Shown piece after piece: positions 43,834 to 53,006 of a stretch of DNA of 64,000 bases. The notes beneath the pieces were generated by a model that had not been told where the DNA came from, searched no databases, and was given only the letters and a program-made list of their open reading frames with translations. Within the stretch, counting starts at the first letter, position 1; every line of letters starts with the position of its first letter. The stretch is from Halobacteriovoraceae bacterium (GTDB lineage: Bacteria > Bdellovibrionota > Bacteriovoracia > Bacteriovoracales > Bacteriovoracaceae), in NCBI GenBank assembly GCA_002711995.1, contig PASN01000019.1, forward strand, positions 341,626 through 405,625, given 5' to 3'. Position numbers and translations under genes: made by a program.

Positions 43834-44576
43834 AGGTGATAGTCCTTTGCGTTTTCATCAGTAAGAGTAATTGCTGGTGATCTTTCAAGATGTTCAATTA
43901 TGTCAGAGTCACTTTCTCCTGTCATGTAGGCCCTGGTGGAAGAGCGCTTCTTTCCAAACTTTATACCCTTTTTTATTTTCCAGCCAGCAGCAAGCATGGA
44001 TTTTCTAATAGAGGAGCTTGAGCTATAGGTGCTCATTATACAATCATCTGCTGATAGCTCATATAAATCTTTAAACCATTCTGTGGTCCAAAGAGTGGCG
44101 TTTCTTTTTGGACTGAAGGCATCTTGATAAATAGCGTTTATATTCTTCATGCATTCTTTGACTCTTTCCCGAGCATCACCAAGAAGTATTCTTAAATGAA
44201 AGCTTCCAACGACGCCGACATAGTCATCGCCCTGTTTCTCTAGGTCAGAAAATAAAGTGTTTGTTTCTTTCAAGTGGAGAACTAGTTCTTCATCTATTTC
44301 CAAAGTTGTGAAGTGGATATTGCAATTCAAATCTTTGACTGCTTCGTAGGTTTTTTCAACACCAACGCCAAGGCCTAGGCCGACTTCTAATATGCGAAAA
44401 TCTTCTTGCTCCTGGGCCCTCTCCACAATTTTGCATCCCTCCACATAATGGGCGAGTGTTTCACTTGCAGCACCTGTGGTGTTGTGAAAGTTTTCGCCAT
44501 ACGTTTTAGAGAAAGCGCTTTGGCTTCCGTCCTCAGTAATGATCAGGTCGTGGTTTTTAAGATTAGTTTTTTGCAT
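43830..44576 (-). CDS. mnmD: MnmD-type tRNA (5-methylaminomethyl-2-thiouridine) methyltransferase
   Basis: About 248 residues from the ATG at 44576, which follows AAAGAG. The SAM motif LEVGLGLGVG is followed by TTLEIDE and the family mark YQDAFSPKRNATLWT. This is the stand-alone DUF752/MnmD domain, equivalent to the MnmC N-terminal half. It finishes wobble uridine modification mnm5s2U in tRNAs for Lys, Glu and Gln. The oxidoreductase half (MnmC1) is absent nearby, as in many Firmicutes and others with separate MnmD. Confidence 0.85.
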   Translation of the reverse strand: MQKTNLKNHDLIITEDGSQSAFSKTYGENFHNTTGAASETLAHYVEGCKIVERAQEQEDFRILEVGLGLGVGVEKTYEAVKDLNCNIHFTTLEIDEELVLHLKETNTLFSDLEKQGDDYVGVVGSFHLRILLGDARERVKECMKNINAIYQDAFSPKRNATLWTTEWFKDLYELSADDCIMSTYSSSSSIRKSMLAAGWKIKKGIKFGKKRSSTRAYMTGESDSDIIEHLERSPAITLTDENAKDYHL

Positions 44577-44588
44577 GCTCACTCTTTA

Positions 44589-45350
44589 ATGGATACAATG
44601 TCATTTATGAACAATTATGCTCAATATTACAATAAGGCCTACGAAAATTTAACGCCTGACTGGTTTGAAAACAAGCAGGCCGTAGACGCGTACATTGAAC
44701 TTAATCGAAAAACGCTTATTGAATTTTACGAAGACTATAGCAAGCAGTTTAGCTTTCCACAAAATGACTATTCAGAGCTTAAGGTTTTGGATCTTGGGTG
44801 TGGCCTGGGTGGAGTTTCCCAATATTTTGCGGGCAAAGGAGCTAAAGTCACAGGTGTAGATGTTTCAAGTTTGGCGGTTAGCTTTGCAAGTGAGTTGGCC
44901 AAGTCCAAAAAATTGGACATTGAGTTTAAAGTGTTAGATTTAAGCTTGGACAACTCTTCCTTTGGAGAGTTCGACTTAATAATTGACTCTCACTTGCTGC
45001 ACTGCATCACTGAGGAGAAGGGGAGGGAGAACTATTTTAAGTTTGTTAAGAACTCCTTATCAAAAGAAGGACTTTTCCTTTTAGAAACGATGGTGTTTCA
45101 GAAACAGTTTCGCACCCCAGTTGAATACAGTATGGATGAGGATTGGACGCTTTATAAAGGTGAAACTCCGTTCAGAAAGGTCAAGCCTGGCATTGAGCTT
45201 GAAGATGAAATTAAAAGTTCAGGGCTTGAAATAAGTTACCTATACTTTCACGCCGAATTGTCGTTTGAAGTTTTTGACGAGTACAAGGATTATCCACATC
45301 AGAACCTTCCACAAACCGCGCGACTTGCCGCAAAAATAAACAAAAGTTAA
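44589..45350 (+). CDS. Class I SAM-dependent methyltransferase
   Basis: The ATG at 44589 is the most upstream plausible start (ATGs at 44598 and 44607 are alternatives; none has a strong ribosome-binding site). About 253 residues. Motif I VLDLGCGLGGVSQYF, motif II VTGVDVSSLAV, then FDLIIDSHLLHCI give a complete SAM-binding Rossmann fold. The N-terminal YAQYYNKAYENLTPDWF segment resembles small-molecule methyltransferases of the UbiG/thiopurine type. Substrate is unknown. Divergent from mnmD with about 12 bp between starts. Confidence 0.88.
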   Translation: MDTMSFMNNYAQYYNKAYENLTPDWFENKQAVDAYIELNRKTLIEFYEDYSKQFSFPQNDYSELKVLDLGCGLGGVSQYFAGKGAKVTGVDVSSLAVSFASELAKSKKLDIEFKVLDLSLDNSSFGEFDLIIDSHLLHCITEEKGRENYFKFVKNSLSKEGLFLLETMVFQKQFRTPVEYSMDEDWTLYKGETPFRKVKPGIELEDEIKSSGLEISYLYFHAELSFEVFDEYKDYPHQNLPQTARLAAKINKS

Positions 45351-45354
45351 TTCT

Positions 45355-45370
45355 CTAAAGAATTCTTTAG
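45355..45370. promoter_or_regulatory. 16-bp perfect palindrome upstream of the acyl-CoA ligase gene
   Basis: CTAAAGAATTCTTTAG is a perfect dyad, and it extends imperfectly a few bases both sides. It begins 4 bp past the methyltransferase stop and lies just upstream of the candidate fadD promoter. It may be an operator for a TetR- or GntR-type regulator; no T-run, so a terminator role is less likely. Confidence 0.5.
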
Positions 45371-45384
45371 AAAGTATTTAGTAT

Positions 45385-45412
45385 TTGAACCGACAAGCAT
45401 TAAGATTATTAT
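45385..45412 (+). promoter_or_regulatory. Candidate promoter of the acyl-CoA ligase gene
   Basis: TTGAAC (45385-45390) and TATTAT (45407-45412) are 16 bp apart, with the palindrome 14 bp upstream. Chosen by eye. Confidence 0.45.
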
Positions 45413-45447
45413 TGTATAGAGATTAAAATAAAAAAGGATTTTGCAAA

Positions 45448-47109
45448 ATGGAAAAACCATGGTTTTCAAGCTACGAAAAAGGCGTTCCTCACACAATTAA
45501 TGAGAAAGAATACTCTAGCATCGTTGATATTTTAGAGTCTTCCTTTTCTAAGTTTGGTGACCGACCTGCGTTTCACTGCATGGGAAAAACTCTGGATTTT
45601 TCAGATATGGATGAACTTTCAAAAAAGTTTGCCTCCTTTTTGCAAAACAATTTAAAGCTTAAAAAAGGCGCAAGAGTCGCTCTTATGATGCCAAACATTT
45701 TGCAATACCCTGTGGCTTTGTTTGGAATCCTAAGAGCTGGAATGGTCGCGGTAAATGTGAACCCTCTTTATACCGAGAGAGAACTTGAGCATCAATTAAA
45801 GGACTCTGGAGCTGAGGCAATCGTAATCTTTGCCAACTCAGCTAAAATTCTTGAAAACGTTATAGAAAAGACGGATGTAAAGCATGTGATAGTGACTCAA
45901 ATTGGAGACATGCTTGGATTTCCTAAATCACTTCTAGTTAACTTTGTTATTAAGCATGTAAAAAAGATGGTTCCAGCTTGGGAGCTTGAAGACCATATTA
46001 AATTCCTGGACGCTTTGGCGCTTGGAGATGCATCCAAGTTTAAGAGGGAAACTCCCACTCTGGAAGACACTGCCTTTTTACAATACACGGGCGGAACAAC
46101 TGGAGTTTCCAAAGGCGCTGAGCTTACCCATGGAAATATTGTTGCCAACATGGTTCAGGCGAGAGCTTGGATTAGCGGAGTAATTAAAGAGGGTCAAGAG
46201 ATAATCATTACACCTCTACCGCTTTATCACATCTTCTCTCTTACTGCGAACTGCTTTATCTTTAGTTCAGTTGGCGCGTTAAACGTTTTAATTACCAATC
46301 CAAGAGACATTCCTGGATTTGTTAAAGAGCTTTCCAAATGGAAGTTCACTGCGTTCACAGGAGTTAACACCTTATTTAACGCTCTATTAAATAATAAGGA
46401 GTTCAAAGACCTGGACTTCTCTTCTTTAAAATTGACTCTAGGTGGTGGCATGGCCGTACAAAAGGCCGTGGCGCAAGAGTGGAAGTCAACCACTGGCAAA
46501 CCCCTAATCGAGGCATATGGCCTAACAGAAACATCTCCGGCCGCCTGTATCAATCCAATGAGTCTTGCTGAGTTTAACGGCAAAATTGGCATCCCTATTC
46601 CTTCAACTGATGTGAAGATCATCGATGACGAGGGAAAAGAAGTTGGAATTAATGAGCCGGGTGAGCTTGCAATTAAAGGTCCTCAGGTAATGAAAGGATA
46701 CTGGAATCGTCCGGAGGAGACTGAAAAAGTTTTTACGGAAGATGGCTACTTCAAGACAGGTGATATTGCTTGTGTTGATGAAAAAGGATTTTTCCAAATT
46801 GTGGATAGAAAGAAAGACATGATTCTAGTTTCTGGATTCAATGTTTATCCAAACGAAGTAGAGGACGTAATTGTCACGCATCCAAAAGTAATGGAAGCTG
46901 CCGCCATTGGCGTTCCTCACGATAAAAGCGGTGAAGTTGTAAAAGTATTCATTGTTAAAAAAGAGGGCGAAGAAGTGAGCGAAGATGAGATCATGCAGTT
47001 TTGCAAAAAAGAGCTTACTGGTTACAAGTGTCCAAAAATGATTGAGTTTAGAGATGAACTACCGAAAAGTAACGTGGGTAAAATTTTAAGGAAAGATTTA
47101 CGTAGCTAA
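45448..47109 (+). CDS. fadD: Long-chain fatty-acid--CoA ligase
   Basis: The 553-residue ANL-family enzyme starts after AAAAAGGA. Motifs are in order: YTGGTTGVSKGAELTHGNI (P-loop), LPLYHIF, YGLTETSPAA, the GYFKTGDIACVDE hinge, DRKKDMILVSGFNVYPNEVE and the closing PKSNVGKILRKDLR with the catalytic Lys. The length and motif spacing fit FadD, which activates fatty acids to acyl-CoA for beta-oxidation or lipid synthesis. Prey-derived fatty acids could be its supply. The upstream palindrome suggests regulation, perhaps by fatty-acyl-CoA. Confidence 0.95.
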   Translation: MEKPWFSSYEKGVPHTINEKEYSSIVDILESSFSKFGDRPAFHCMGKTLDFSDMDELSKKFASFLQNNLKLKKGARVALMMPNILQYPVALFGILRAGMVAVNVNPLYTERELEHQLKDSGAEAIVIFANSAKILENVIEKTDVKHVIVTQIGDMLGFPKSLLVNFVIKHVKKMVPAWELEDHIKFLDALALGDASKFKRETPTLEDTAFLQYTGGTTGVSKGAELTHGNIVANMVQARAWISGVIKEGQEIIITPLPLYHIFSLTANCFIFSSVGALNVLITNPRDIPGFVKELSKWKFTAFTGVNTLFNALLNNKEFKDLDFSSLKLTLGGGMAVQKAVAQEWKSTTGKPLIEAYGLTETSPAACINPMSLAEFNGKIGIPIPSTDVKIIDDEGKEVGINEPGELAIKGPQVMKGYWNRPEETEKVFTEDGYFKTGDIACVDEKGFFQIVDRKKDMILVSGFNVYPNEVEDVIVTHPKVMEAAAIGVPHDKSGEVVKVFIVKKEGEEVSEDEIMQFCKKELTGYKCPKMIEFRDELPKSNVGKILRKDLRS

Positions 47110-47141
47110 TAACAACCTTTCAAAAGTTGATGTGAAAAGTG

Positions 47142-47495
47142 ATGAGTGGAAAGATTTTGATTGTTGATGATGAGACAAGCATTGCAGATCTCATGAAGGA
47201 TGCGTTCGATTTTGAGGGCTTTGAGGCCCACTCTCTTTATTCGGGCAATCAGGCCATAAGTTTTCTAAAAGAGAACCCAATTGATTTGATTATCTCAGAT
47301 GTAAGAATGCCAGATGGGGACGGTCTTAAACTATTGGAGTACGTAAATAGTATGGAAACGCCCCCCAAAGTGGTTTTCATCACAGGACATAGCGAGTACA
47401 CCTCTGAGAGTCTCAAGGGTAGCGGCGCAGTTGAAGTCTTTTTTAAGCCTCTTGTCGTGGATCAGTTTATTGGAAAAATAAAAGAACTATTTTAA
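47142..47495 (+). CDS. Single-domain response regulator (CheY-like)
   Basis: About 117 residues from the ATG at 47142. A receiver domain only: acidic pair DDE near the N-terminus, phosphoacceptor Asp53 in IISDVRMPDGDG, Thr in VFITGHS and the Lys in FFKPLV. No output domain, so it works by protein interaction, or as a phospho-sink. Followed by a strong terminator. Confidence 0.92.
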   Translation: MSGKILIVDDETSIADLMKDAFDFEGFEAHSLYSGNQAISFLKENPIDLIISDVRMPDGDGLKLLEYVNSMETPPKVVFITGHSEYTSESLKGSGAVEVFFKPLVVDQFIGKIKELF

Positions 47496-47519
47496 AGGCA
47501 AGCTAAAAACTTGCCTTTT
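47494..47519 (+). terminator. Intrinsic terminator
   Basis: A 9-bp stem AAAGGCAAG/CTTGCCTTT with a 7-nt loop ends in TTTTG. It overlaps the end of the response regulator stop codon. Two pairs at the stem base are A-T. Confidence 0.88.
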
Positions 47520-47552
47520 GCAAAAACCTAATAGCTTCAGCTATAATATCGC

Positions 47553-47918
47553 ATGAGCTTAGATTATAAATTTCTGGTCCTATCTTCAGATCCAAATGAA
47601 ATACATGTCATTAAAGAAACCTCCACTGCGGCCTTTGGGGAGAGTGTGTTTCATGAAAGTATGGACATCTCAGACGCCGTCGATTGTTGCAAGGCCAATG
47701 TGTATGACCTCATTTTTGCCAACTCTGACGGTCTTGACTTAGACCTTTTCCCCCAAAAACTTAGACAACTCAACAATGACAATAAGACCACGGGTATTCT
47801 TTTGATAGGGGACGGGACTGTGGTTAGCAGTCGAAATTTCTCCAACGTAATGCAGGTCAAGACAATGGTTGATTCTGAATGGGTTCAAAGAGCTAGAGTT
47901 CTAATTTCTATTAAATGA
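47553..47918 (+). CDS. Pseudo-receiver-like small protein
   Basis: The 121-residue protein has the beta-alpha alternation and length of a receiver domain, but the acidic pair is replaced (SSDPN) and the phospho-site reads IFANSDGLD, so it probably is not phosphorylated by the usual route. TGILLIGDGT would be the position of the Thr strand. The stop overlaps the GltS start by 4 bp (ATGA), a coupling that suggests it is a regulatory or accessory partner of the transporter. Homology to receivers is judged by eye. Confidence 0.6.
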   Translation: MSLDYKFLVLSSDPNEIHVIKETSTAAFGESVFHESMDISDAVDCCKANVYDLIFANSDGLDLDLFPQKLRQLNNDNKTTGILLIGDGTVVSSRNFSNVMQVKTMVDSEWVQRARVLISIK

Positions 47919-49054
47919 GTTTGTTGCTTGGAATTGTTTGCCTTACAGTTTCTGGTCTCTTTTTAAACAGGGCCAAAAACACTCTCCCATACAATGTTGT
48001 CTCTGGTCTGCTTTTAATGGCATTTGCTCAGGTGGTGGAGCTAAGGGAACTCTCTGAGCTTGTAAATTTGTCCCTGTGTGCCGTTTTTATATGCGCGGGC
48101 ATGGGAGTTTCCAAAAGGTCTAAAGCGTCAGGCACTCTTTTTCTTTACTCGCTTCTTCAGTACACAATGCAATGGAGTCTAGGCATAGGGATTTATCTCC
48201 TTGTCTTTGAATACTTTAAAACTGGCCCAATTGTCGCCTTGGTCGCACCTGCAGGCCTTGCAGGTGGACATGGTAGCGCGGCCTTTTTAGGAGAAGTGTT
48301 GAAGCAGGAAGGCCATATGATGGCCTATGACAAGTTGATGTTTTGTGCAACTGTGGGGGTGGTAATCGCTGTAGTTGGCCAAATATTCTTCTCGAAGAAT
48401 AAGAGTGTTCGATTTGAGGCATTCTCGCTGGGCAGGTTTCATTCAAGTGCTAAAACATTAATAGTCGTTTCTGGTATGTGTGCTTTATCTTATTTCACTT
48501 CCAAATTGATATTTCATATCCTGGGTGTGGCCATTCCATACTTTATTTTTGGGTTTCTTATCTCACTTCTTGCAAGGCCAGTAATAAAACTCAGCTCTAG
48601 TGAGTGTGGTGGCGTCTCGAATTTTTCATCAGATCTTCTTATAACTTTTGGGATAGCAAGCATTAAGTGGAATGCTGTGAAAGAGGATGTTTTTGCTATT
48701 TTGGTGGTGATTGCATTAACATTGGCCACAAGTGTGGTGCTTTTTAAAAAGCTTGGTCTGAGGCTTTTCAAAAACGATTCAGAGCTTGTTGGCCTTTTCA
48801 CTTGGGGGTGGTCCATGGCCGGAATCGCAATTAGTATGGGTGGTATAAAATCCATTGATACAGTGAAGGCGCAGAGAGCTATGGAAATGTTTGCTCCGGT
48901 GTATATGCTTATTGCTCCAATTGAAATGGGAATATTATTACTGGCGCCATTTCTACTTGATAGCTTTTACATGAAGCTTTCATTATTAGTGTTTGGGCCA
49001 GTTTCATTGGCAATAATTCTAAAGTTACATCGCCAAGTAGTTGAAAGTGCATAA
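47915..49054 (+). CDS. GltS-like sodium/glutamate symporter
   Basis: The 379-residue protein has about eleven hydrophobic segments and the GltS-type re-entrant loop motif APAGLAGGHGSAAFLG. It is followed later by VGLFTWGWSMAGIAISMG. The family imports glutamate with Na+. The sequence is shorter than Escherichia coli GltS (about 400) and motif details differ, so another anion is possible. Coupled by ATGA overlap to the pseudo-receiver gene. Confidence 0.82.
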   Translation: MSLLLGIVCLTVSGLFLNRAKNTLPYNVVSGLLLMAFAQVVELRELSELVNLSLCAVFICAGMGVSKRSKASGTLFLYSLLQYTMQWSLGIGIYLLVFEYFKTGPIVALVAPAGLAGGHGSAAFLGEVLKQEGHMMAYDKLMFCATVGVVIAVVGQIFFSKNKSVRFEAFSLGRFHSSAKTLIVVSGMCALSYFTSKLIFHILGVAIPYFIFGFLISLLARPVIKLSSSECGGVSNFSSDLLITFGIASIKWNAVKEDVFAILVVIALTLATSVVLFKKLGLRLFKNDSELVGLFTWGWSMAGIAISMGGIKSIDTVKAQRAMEMFAPVYMLIAPIEMGILLLAPFLLDSFYMKLSLLVFGPVSLAIILKLHRQVVESA

Positions 49055-49093
49055 AAAACTCAAGCTAATCACTAAATAACCGATAATATTGCT

Positions 49094-51112
49094 ATGGTTT
49101 ATAGCACTCTTATTTTAGCTCTCTCAATAACTATGGCCTTTGCTGGAAGCAAAGAGGCCTCAATCCATGTCACAGCACTCAAAAACGATAAGATAAACGA
49201 TAAAATCCTTAGCAGTCCAATCTTTGAAAATTGTAAGAAGCAAGTTGATAGTATAAAGAATCTTACGGAAAAAGAATCCAAAGAAAAAATCAGAACATGC
49301 TTTGATGAGGCCATCGCTTCAGCGGATGACAAGCAACTCCAGAAGGTTGGCCAAAAGCTAGATATCAACCCAGTTGATTTTAAAGACACTAAAGGCGCAA
49401 AATCCATCCGTGAATTTCTAAGTAAAAGAATCTATGAAGCAATTCATGGAGAGGACTATGAAAACAAACGTCTTAAAGAGCTAAAACATATAGACCATTC
49501 CTTATTTTTAAAGCTCTATGAATCACAAGTTTCCAAAAACCTTATTCTAGATGTGTCCAGATACTGTCTAGAAAACATAGGTCTAAAGGACAACCCTGGA
49601 AGTTATATTGTTTATGCCGCACCGGCCGCAGATGTGCCTGAAGACAAGCGGTCCAAGGCCTATGACTACATGATAGATCAGATGAATAAGCAGAGCGAGA
49701 GTGCTGGAATTGGGCTTCGGGCCAAGGTTGTTTTTGAAGAAGACTCTCAAAACAAGAGTTTTGTCCAAAAGGACACTCCAACAGAGGCGCCCAAGTCTTT
49801 TAGTGGAAGCACAGGAGTGACAAGCTTTTGGAATAGCATACAAGAATACAGGTATTGTCCACAACTGAGAACAAGCGATGAGAACGATCCCTGTTACTAT
49901 AAAAACGCTAGAGATCAGCGAATAATTTCTGCTTTAAAAGAGGACGAGCTAAAACAAGGCCAGGAAAAACCAGATCAACTGGGAAACAAGTATGCCTTTT
50001 GTTCAACGTTTCTAGTTAGAAACATGTGTGAGATCTATAAGTGCAACAACGTCTATGATTGGAGCAATCCTAACAAGAATAATATTAAATACTGCAAAAA
50101 CACATTAGGGCTTTCAGCTCCAGATTTATCCACTAGGAGTAGCTCCTTAGAAATTAATGATCACGACAATAAAAAAGGACAGCTTGCCTGCAACCTGATC
50201 TCAAAAGTCGAAAATTATAAAAAGACCTTGATGGCCATCGATGATGCCAAAAATGGTCAGAAAGAGCTTAAAGAGTTCTCTGGCCTGAGTCTTGGAGAGA
50301 CAGGTTTTAAAGGTGGAGAGTATGTGGGACGCGGCGACAATGGTTCTAAATCTATTGATGAAATAACCTCAGTGTCATCAAAAGAGCTTGTGAACAAGGC
50401 CAAGGCCTTAGGAGAAGGACAAAAGACAGCAGAAGAGCTTAACAAGGAGTGCTTTGAGAACGGGCTTCTAATCAGCTCAAAAGATGAGTGTCAAGAGCTT
50501 GGTGGAGCTATGAATGAACAAGACTTCGCAAAGGTTCAACTAGACAGTGAAGCGGAGACCAAGGCATACCTTGAGAGAGTAAGAAAGCTTAAAGAAAAAC
50601 CTGACGAAGAAGAGCTCGAGGCTATGCTCATAAAGCACGGGCTTCATGACTACGTGGGAAAACTTGACGAGTTTCCCGTTGAAGATCTAGTTCAGTTGAT
50701 TGAAGACAAATACAAATCAGAGCGCATGGCATTGATAAACAATATGAAAGACCGATTTTACTCAATGACTAAAAAGAAAAACGATGACGAGCAATCCATT
50801 GCCAATGCCGCTCGAGACCAATTGAAAGAAATGGAAAGTCACAAGGAAAGAATTGAGACTTTATTAAACTACTCAAACATTGTTTCGTCCTATCTTCAAG
50901 TAAAGGATGAAGATGGAAACGAATTTAAAAACACCACAGCAAGAATGGTGGAGCGTGAAGGTTTCGAAAAACACGCTGATCCAGAGGATGCGGCCGAGCA
51001 GCAAAACTATGAGGTCTATTTTGCGGACACTGAGGAAGCAAAATCATCACAAGGTAGTCTGAACGCAGGCCAACTTGTGGATGGGATACTAGGTATCGGT
51101 GAAGTGAATTAA
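49094..51112 (+). CDS. Large exported helical protein, unknown function
   Basis: The 672-residue protein has an N-terminal signal peptide (ends AFA-GSK). The N-terminal third is charged and helical. The centre (about 250-345) has eight Cys (RYCPQL, DPCYYK, YAFCSTF, MCEIYKCNN, YCKN), probably disulphide-linked. The C-terminal third is a Lys/Glu-rich coiled-coil prediction (KLKEKPDEEELEAM... KESHKERIETLL region). No family recognised. The next gene starts 17 bp later, so the two very likely act as one exported system. Confidence 0.7.
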   Translation: MVYSTLILALSITMAFAGSKEASIHVTALKNDKINDKILSSPIFENCKKQVDSIKNLTEKESKEKIRTCFDEAIASADDKQLQKVGQKLDINPVDFKDTKGAKSIREFLSKRIYEAIHGEDYENKRLKELKHIDHSLFLKLYESQVSKNLILDVSRYCLENIGLKDNPGSYIVYAAPAADVPEDKRSKAYDYMIDQMNKQSESAGIGLRAKVVFEEDSQNKSFVQKDTPTEAPKSFSGSTGVTSFWNSIQEYRYCPQLRTSDENDPCYYKNARDQRIISALKEDELKQGQEKPDQLGNKYAFCSTFLVRNMCEIYKCNNVYDWSNPNKNNIKYCKNTLGLSAPDLSTRSSSLEINDHDNKKGQLACNLISKVENYKKTLMAIDDAKNGQKELKEFSGLSLGETGFKGGEYVGRGDNGSKSIDEITSVSSKELVNKAKALGEGQKTAEELNKECFENGLLISSKDECQELGGAMNEQDFAKVQLDSEAETKAYLERVRKLKEKPDEEELEAMLIKHGLHDYVGKLDEFPVEDLVQLIEDKYKSERMALINNMKDRFYSMTKKKNDDEQSIANAARDQLKEMESHKERIETLLNYSNIVSSYLQVKDEDGNEFKNTTARMVEREGFEKHADPEDAAEQQNYEVYFADTEEAKSSQGSLNAGQLVDGILGIGEVN

Positions 51113-51129
51113 ATAACTAAAGAGGCATA

Positions 51130-52932
51130 ATGAGATTTGTCAAAATCTGTATCACTATCTTTTTGTTCGTCTCTCCTGTTTTTGGAGGAGAGCTGCTTGA
51201 GGTTGCAAAAATGGTGGCCTTGACAGAGGGACAGGTCTTGGAGCAAGAAGCGCCTGAGGTTCAAAAGGAATGTGGTGATGAGGCCGTGCTTGCTAAAAGA
51301 AAAGAACCGATTACTGTAGATGCCGAAATTGAAATGACTTTTGAGGTTAAAGCATACAAAGGGCTTGAAGCTACACCAGAGAGAAAGTTTATTCCATTTG
51401 AAAATGATGGATTTGATGAGAAATGGATAAAGCTTATAAGTGCTGAGAATGATTCTCAAAGATCCGAAACTGTTTCAGAGCTTTGCAAGGGAATGAGTCA
51501 AGAAGAGGCCATGGCCTTCGCGGGCTATATCGGAAGAAAAAATTCAAACGTATATGACTATGAAAGAGTGTCTAGCTCAGGCAATGAACAGGCCAGGGAT
51601 GAGGCAATCTCAATTGATGAATACTATGCGGTTCACAGAAACAATGAAGGCCTTGGTGATCCTAATGGCAGAAAGAAGATGGGTATCTGTGGTGACGCAG
51701 CGACACTTGTTGCCGACTTTCTATCCAAGTGCAATTTTAAATGTGAAGACATAGACATCGTGTCTTATAGAACCACTAGCGGTGGGCATCAAGTTGTATC
51801 AACCAGAGGGGAAGATGGCAGCTACTACACAGCAAATTGGTCTAGTGTGGAAAGAGACAGAAACACTCCAGTGGGTGACATAGATACTCCCAACACAAAT
51901 ATCGCAGTAACGTCTCCGTCTATAGAGCTGTGGGACTGCAATGGAAAGCCTAAAGGCAAAGTTACGACTCCGTTAGGGACCCTTTTAATGCTTGCACATG
52001 AGGACCCTGAGGCGATCTCACTTCCTCAAGACTATCAAGAGGTTTCTTTTGTGGCCAAAAATGTAGGTGGGCTTGACGAGGTTAAAGTCAAGGCCTTCAA
52101 AGCAAGTGCGTCCAATGGGCAAAAGCTTAGTGGTATCGGTGCAAGAATAAGCAAGCAAATGGGAACCAAGAACAATCTATTTAGTATGGAAATTGACGGT
52201 TCCATAATTTTAGCAAAAGCGCAAAAAGATCTTCAAATAGATAATTTCGGCACCATGATGAACCTAGAACAAACGATTTTGAGTCCTCATGCACGAATCA
52301 GAACTGACTTTAACCCAATAAGGTTTGAGAACTTCCAGGCGGGAATCTTTGCCGAAGCAAAGTCCACAGTTTTCTATATGGATAATGTGGAGAATTTAAA
52401 TGGAGAGTTGGCAGATAACTCAACCAATGCGGACGCCATGACAAGAGTTCGTTCTGGGGTTACGGCCTCGGCGCAAACAGATAATTTTAGATTTGAGGCT
52501 ACTGGTGGTGTTGGTGGCGAGATCTTGAGGAATTTCAACCAACAGGGTTCTGCTCATATCAATGGTGAGGTCGTTGAAAGAAAACAGGAGTTTAAGGCCA
52601 ATGAAATTTTTGCCAACGGAAGAGTCGATTTTGTTAGCAAAAATGGAAATGATGCGCACATTCAGGTTAGGTATAGAGACATGTATCTATTAGATCGCTC
52701 CGTCATAGAGGTTCAGGCCGGAAAGAAATTTGGAAAGAACAAATTTAATGGGGGAGTCAGTATAATTAAAAACCCTGGAAAGGAAACTATTAACGCTTTA
52801 AGTTTGGCCTACTCCAGGCAATTTCAGCTGAGAAAAAACTATGTGGAAGTTAGTGGTGGTGTAAAATACTTAATAATAAAAGATTCGCCCTCTGAAAAAC
52901 TATTAAATGTTTCGGTTGCCTATAAATTTTAA
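51130..52932 (+). CDS. Exported protein: papain-like/transglutaminase-fold domain fused to a beta-barrel
   Basis: The 600-residue protein has a signal peptide ending VFG-GEL and an AGAGG start site. The N-terminal 320 residues contain a papain-like triad by spacing: Cys187 in GICGDAATLVADFL, His220 in GGHQVVS and Asn236 in TANWSS. This is the order of transglutaminase/peptidase folds. From about 330 the chain becomes strand-rich and ends VSVAYKF, a C-terminal Phe typical of outer-membrane barrels. The protein may be an autotransporter-like surface peptidase or transglutaminase. The upstream partner gene (49094) could supply the substrate or a chaperone. Function inferred only. Confidence 0.75.
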   Translation: MRFVKICITIFLFVSPVFGGELLEVAKMVALTEGQVLEQEAPEVQKECGDEAVLAKRKEPITVDAEIEMTFEVKAYKGLEATPERKFIPFENDGFDEKWIKLISAENDSQRSETVSELCKGMSQEEAMAFAGYIGRKNSNVYDYERVSSSGNEQARDEAISIDEYYAVHRNNEGLGDPNGRKKMGICGDAATLVADFLSKCNFKCEDIDIVSYRTTSGGHQVVSTRGEDGSYYTANWSSVERDRNTPVGDIDTPNTNIAVTSPSIELWDCNGKPKGKVTTPLGTLLMLAHEDPEAISLPQDYQEVSFVAKNVGGLDEVKVKAFKASASNGQKLSGIGARISKQMGTKNNLFSMEIDGSIILAKAQKDLQIDNFGTMMNLEQTILSPHARIRTDFNPIRFENFQAGIFAEAKSTVFYMDNVENLNGELADNSTNADAMTRVRSGVTASAQTDNFRFEATGGVGGEILRNFNQQGSAHINGEVVERKQEFKANEIFANGRVDFVSKNGNDAHIQVRYRDMYLLDRSVIEVQAGKKFGKNKFNGGVSIIKNPGKETINALSLAYSRQFQLRKNYVEVSGGVKYLIIKDSPSEKLLNVSVAYKF

Positions 52933-53006
52933 TGTGATTAAATAAAATGTAGTTATTTAAGTTTTTGCAATAACTTAACGAGTAGTTGTCTGCAAGGAGC
53001 AATTAA

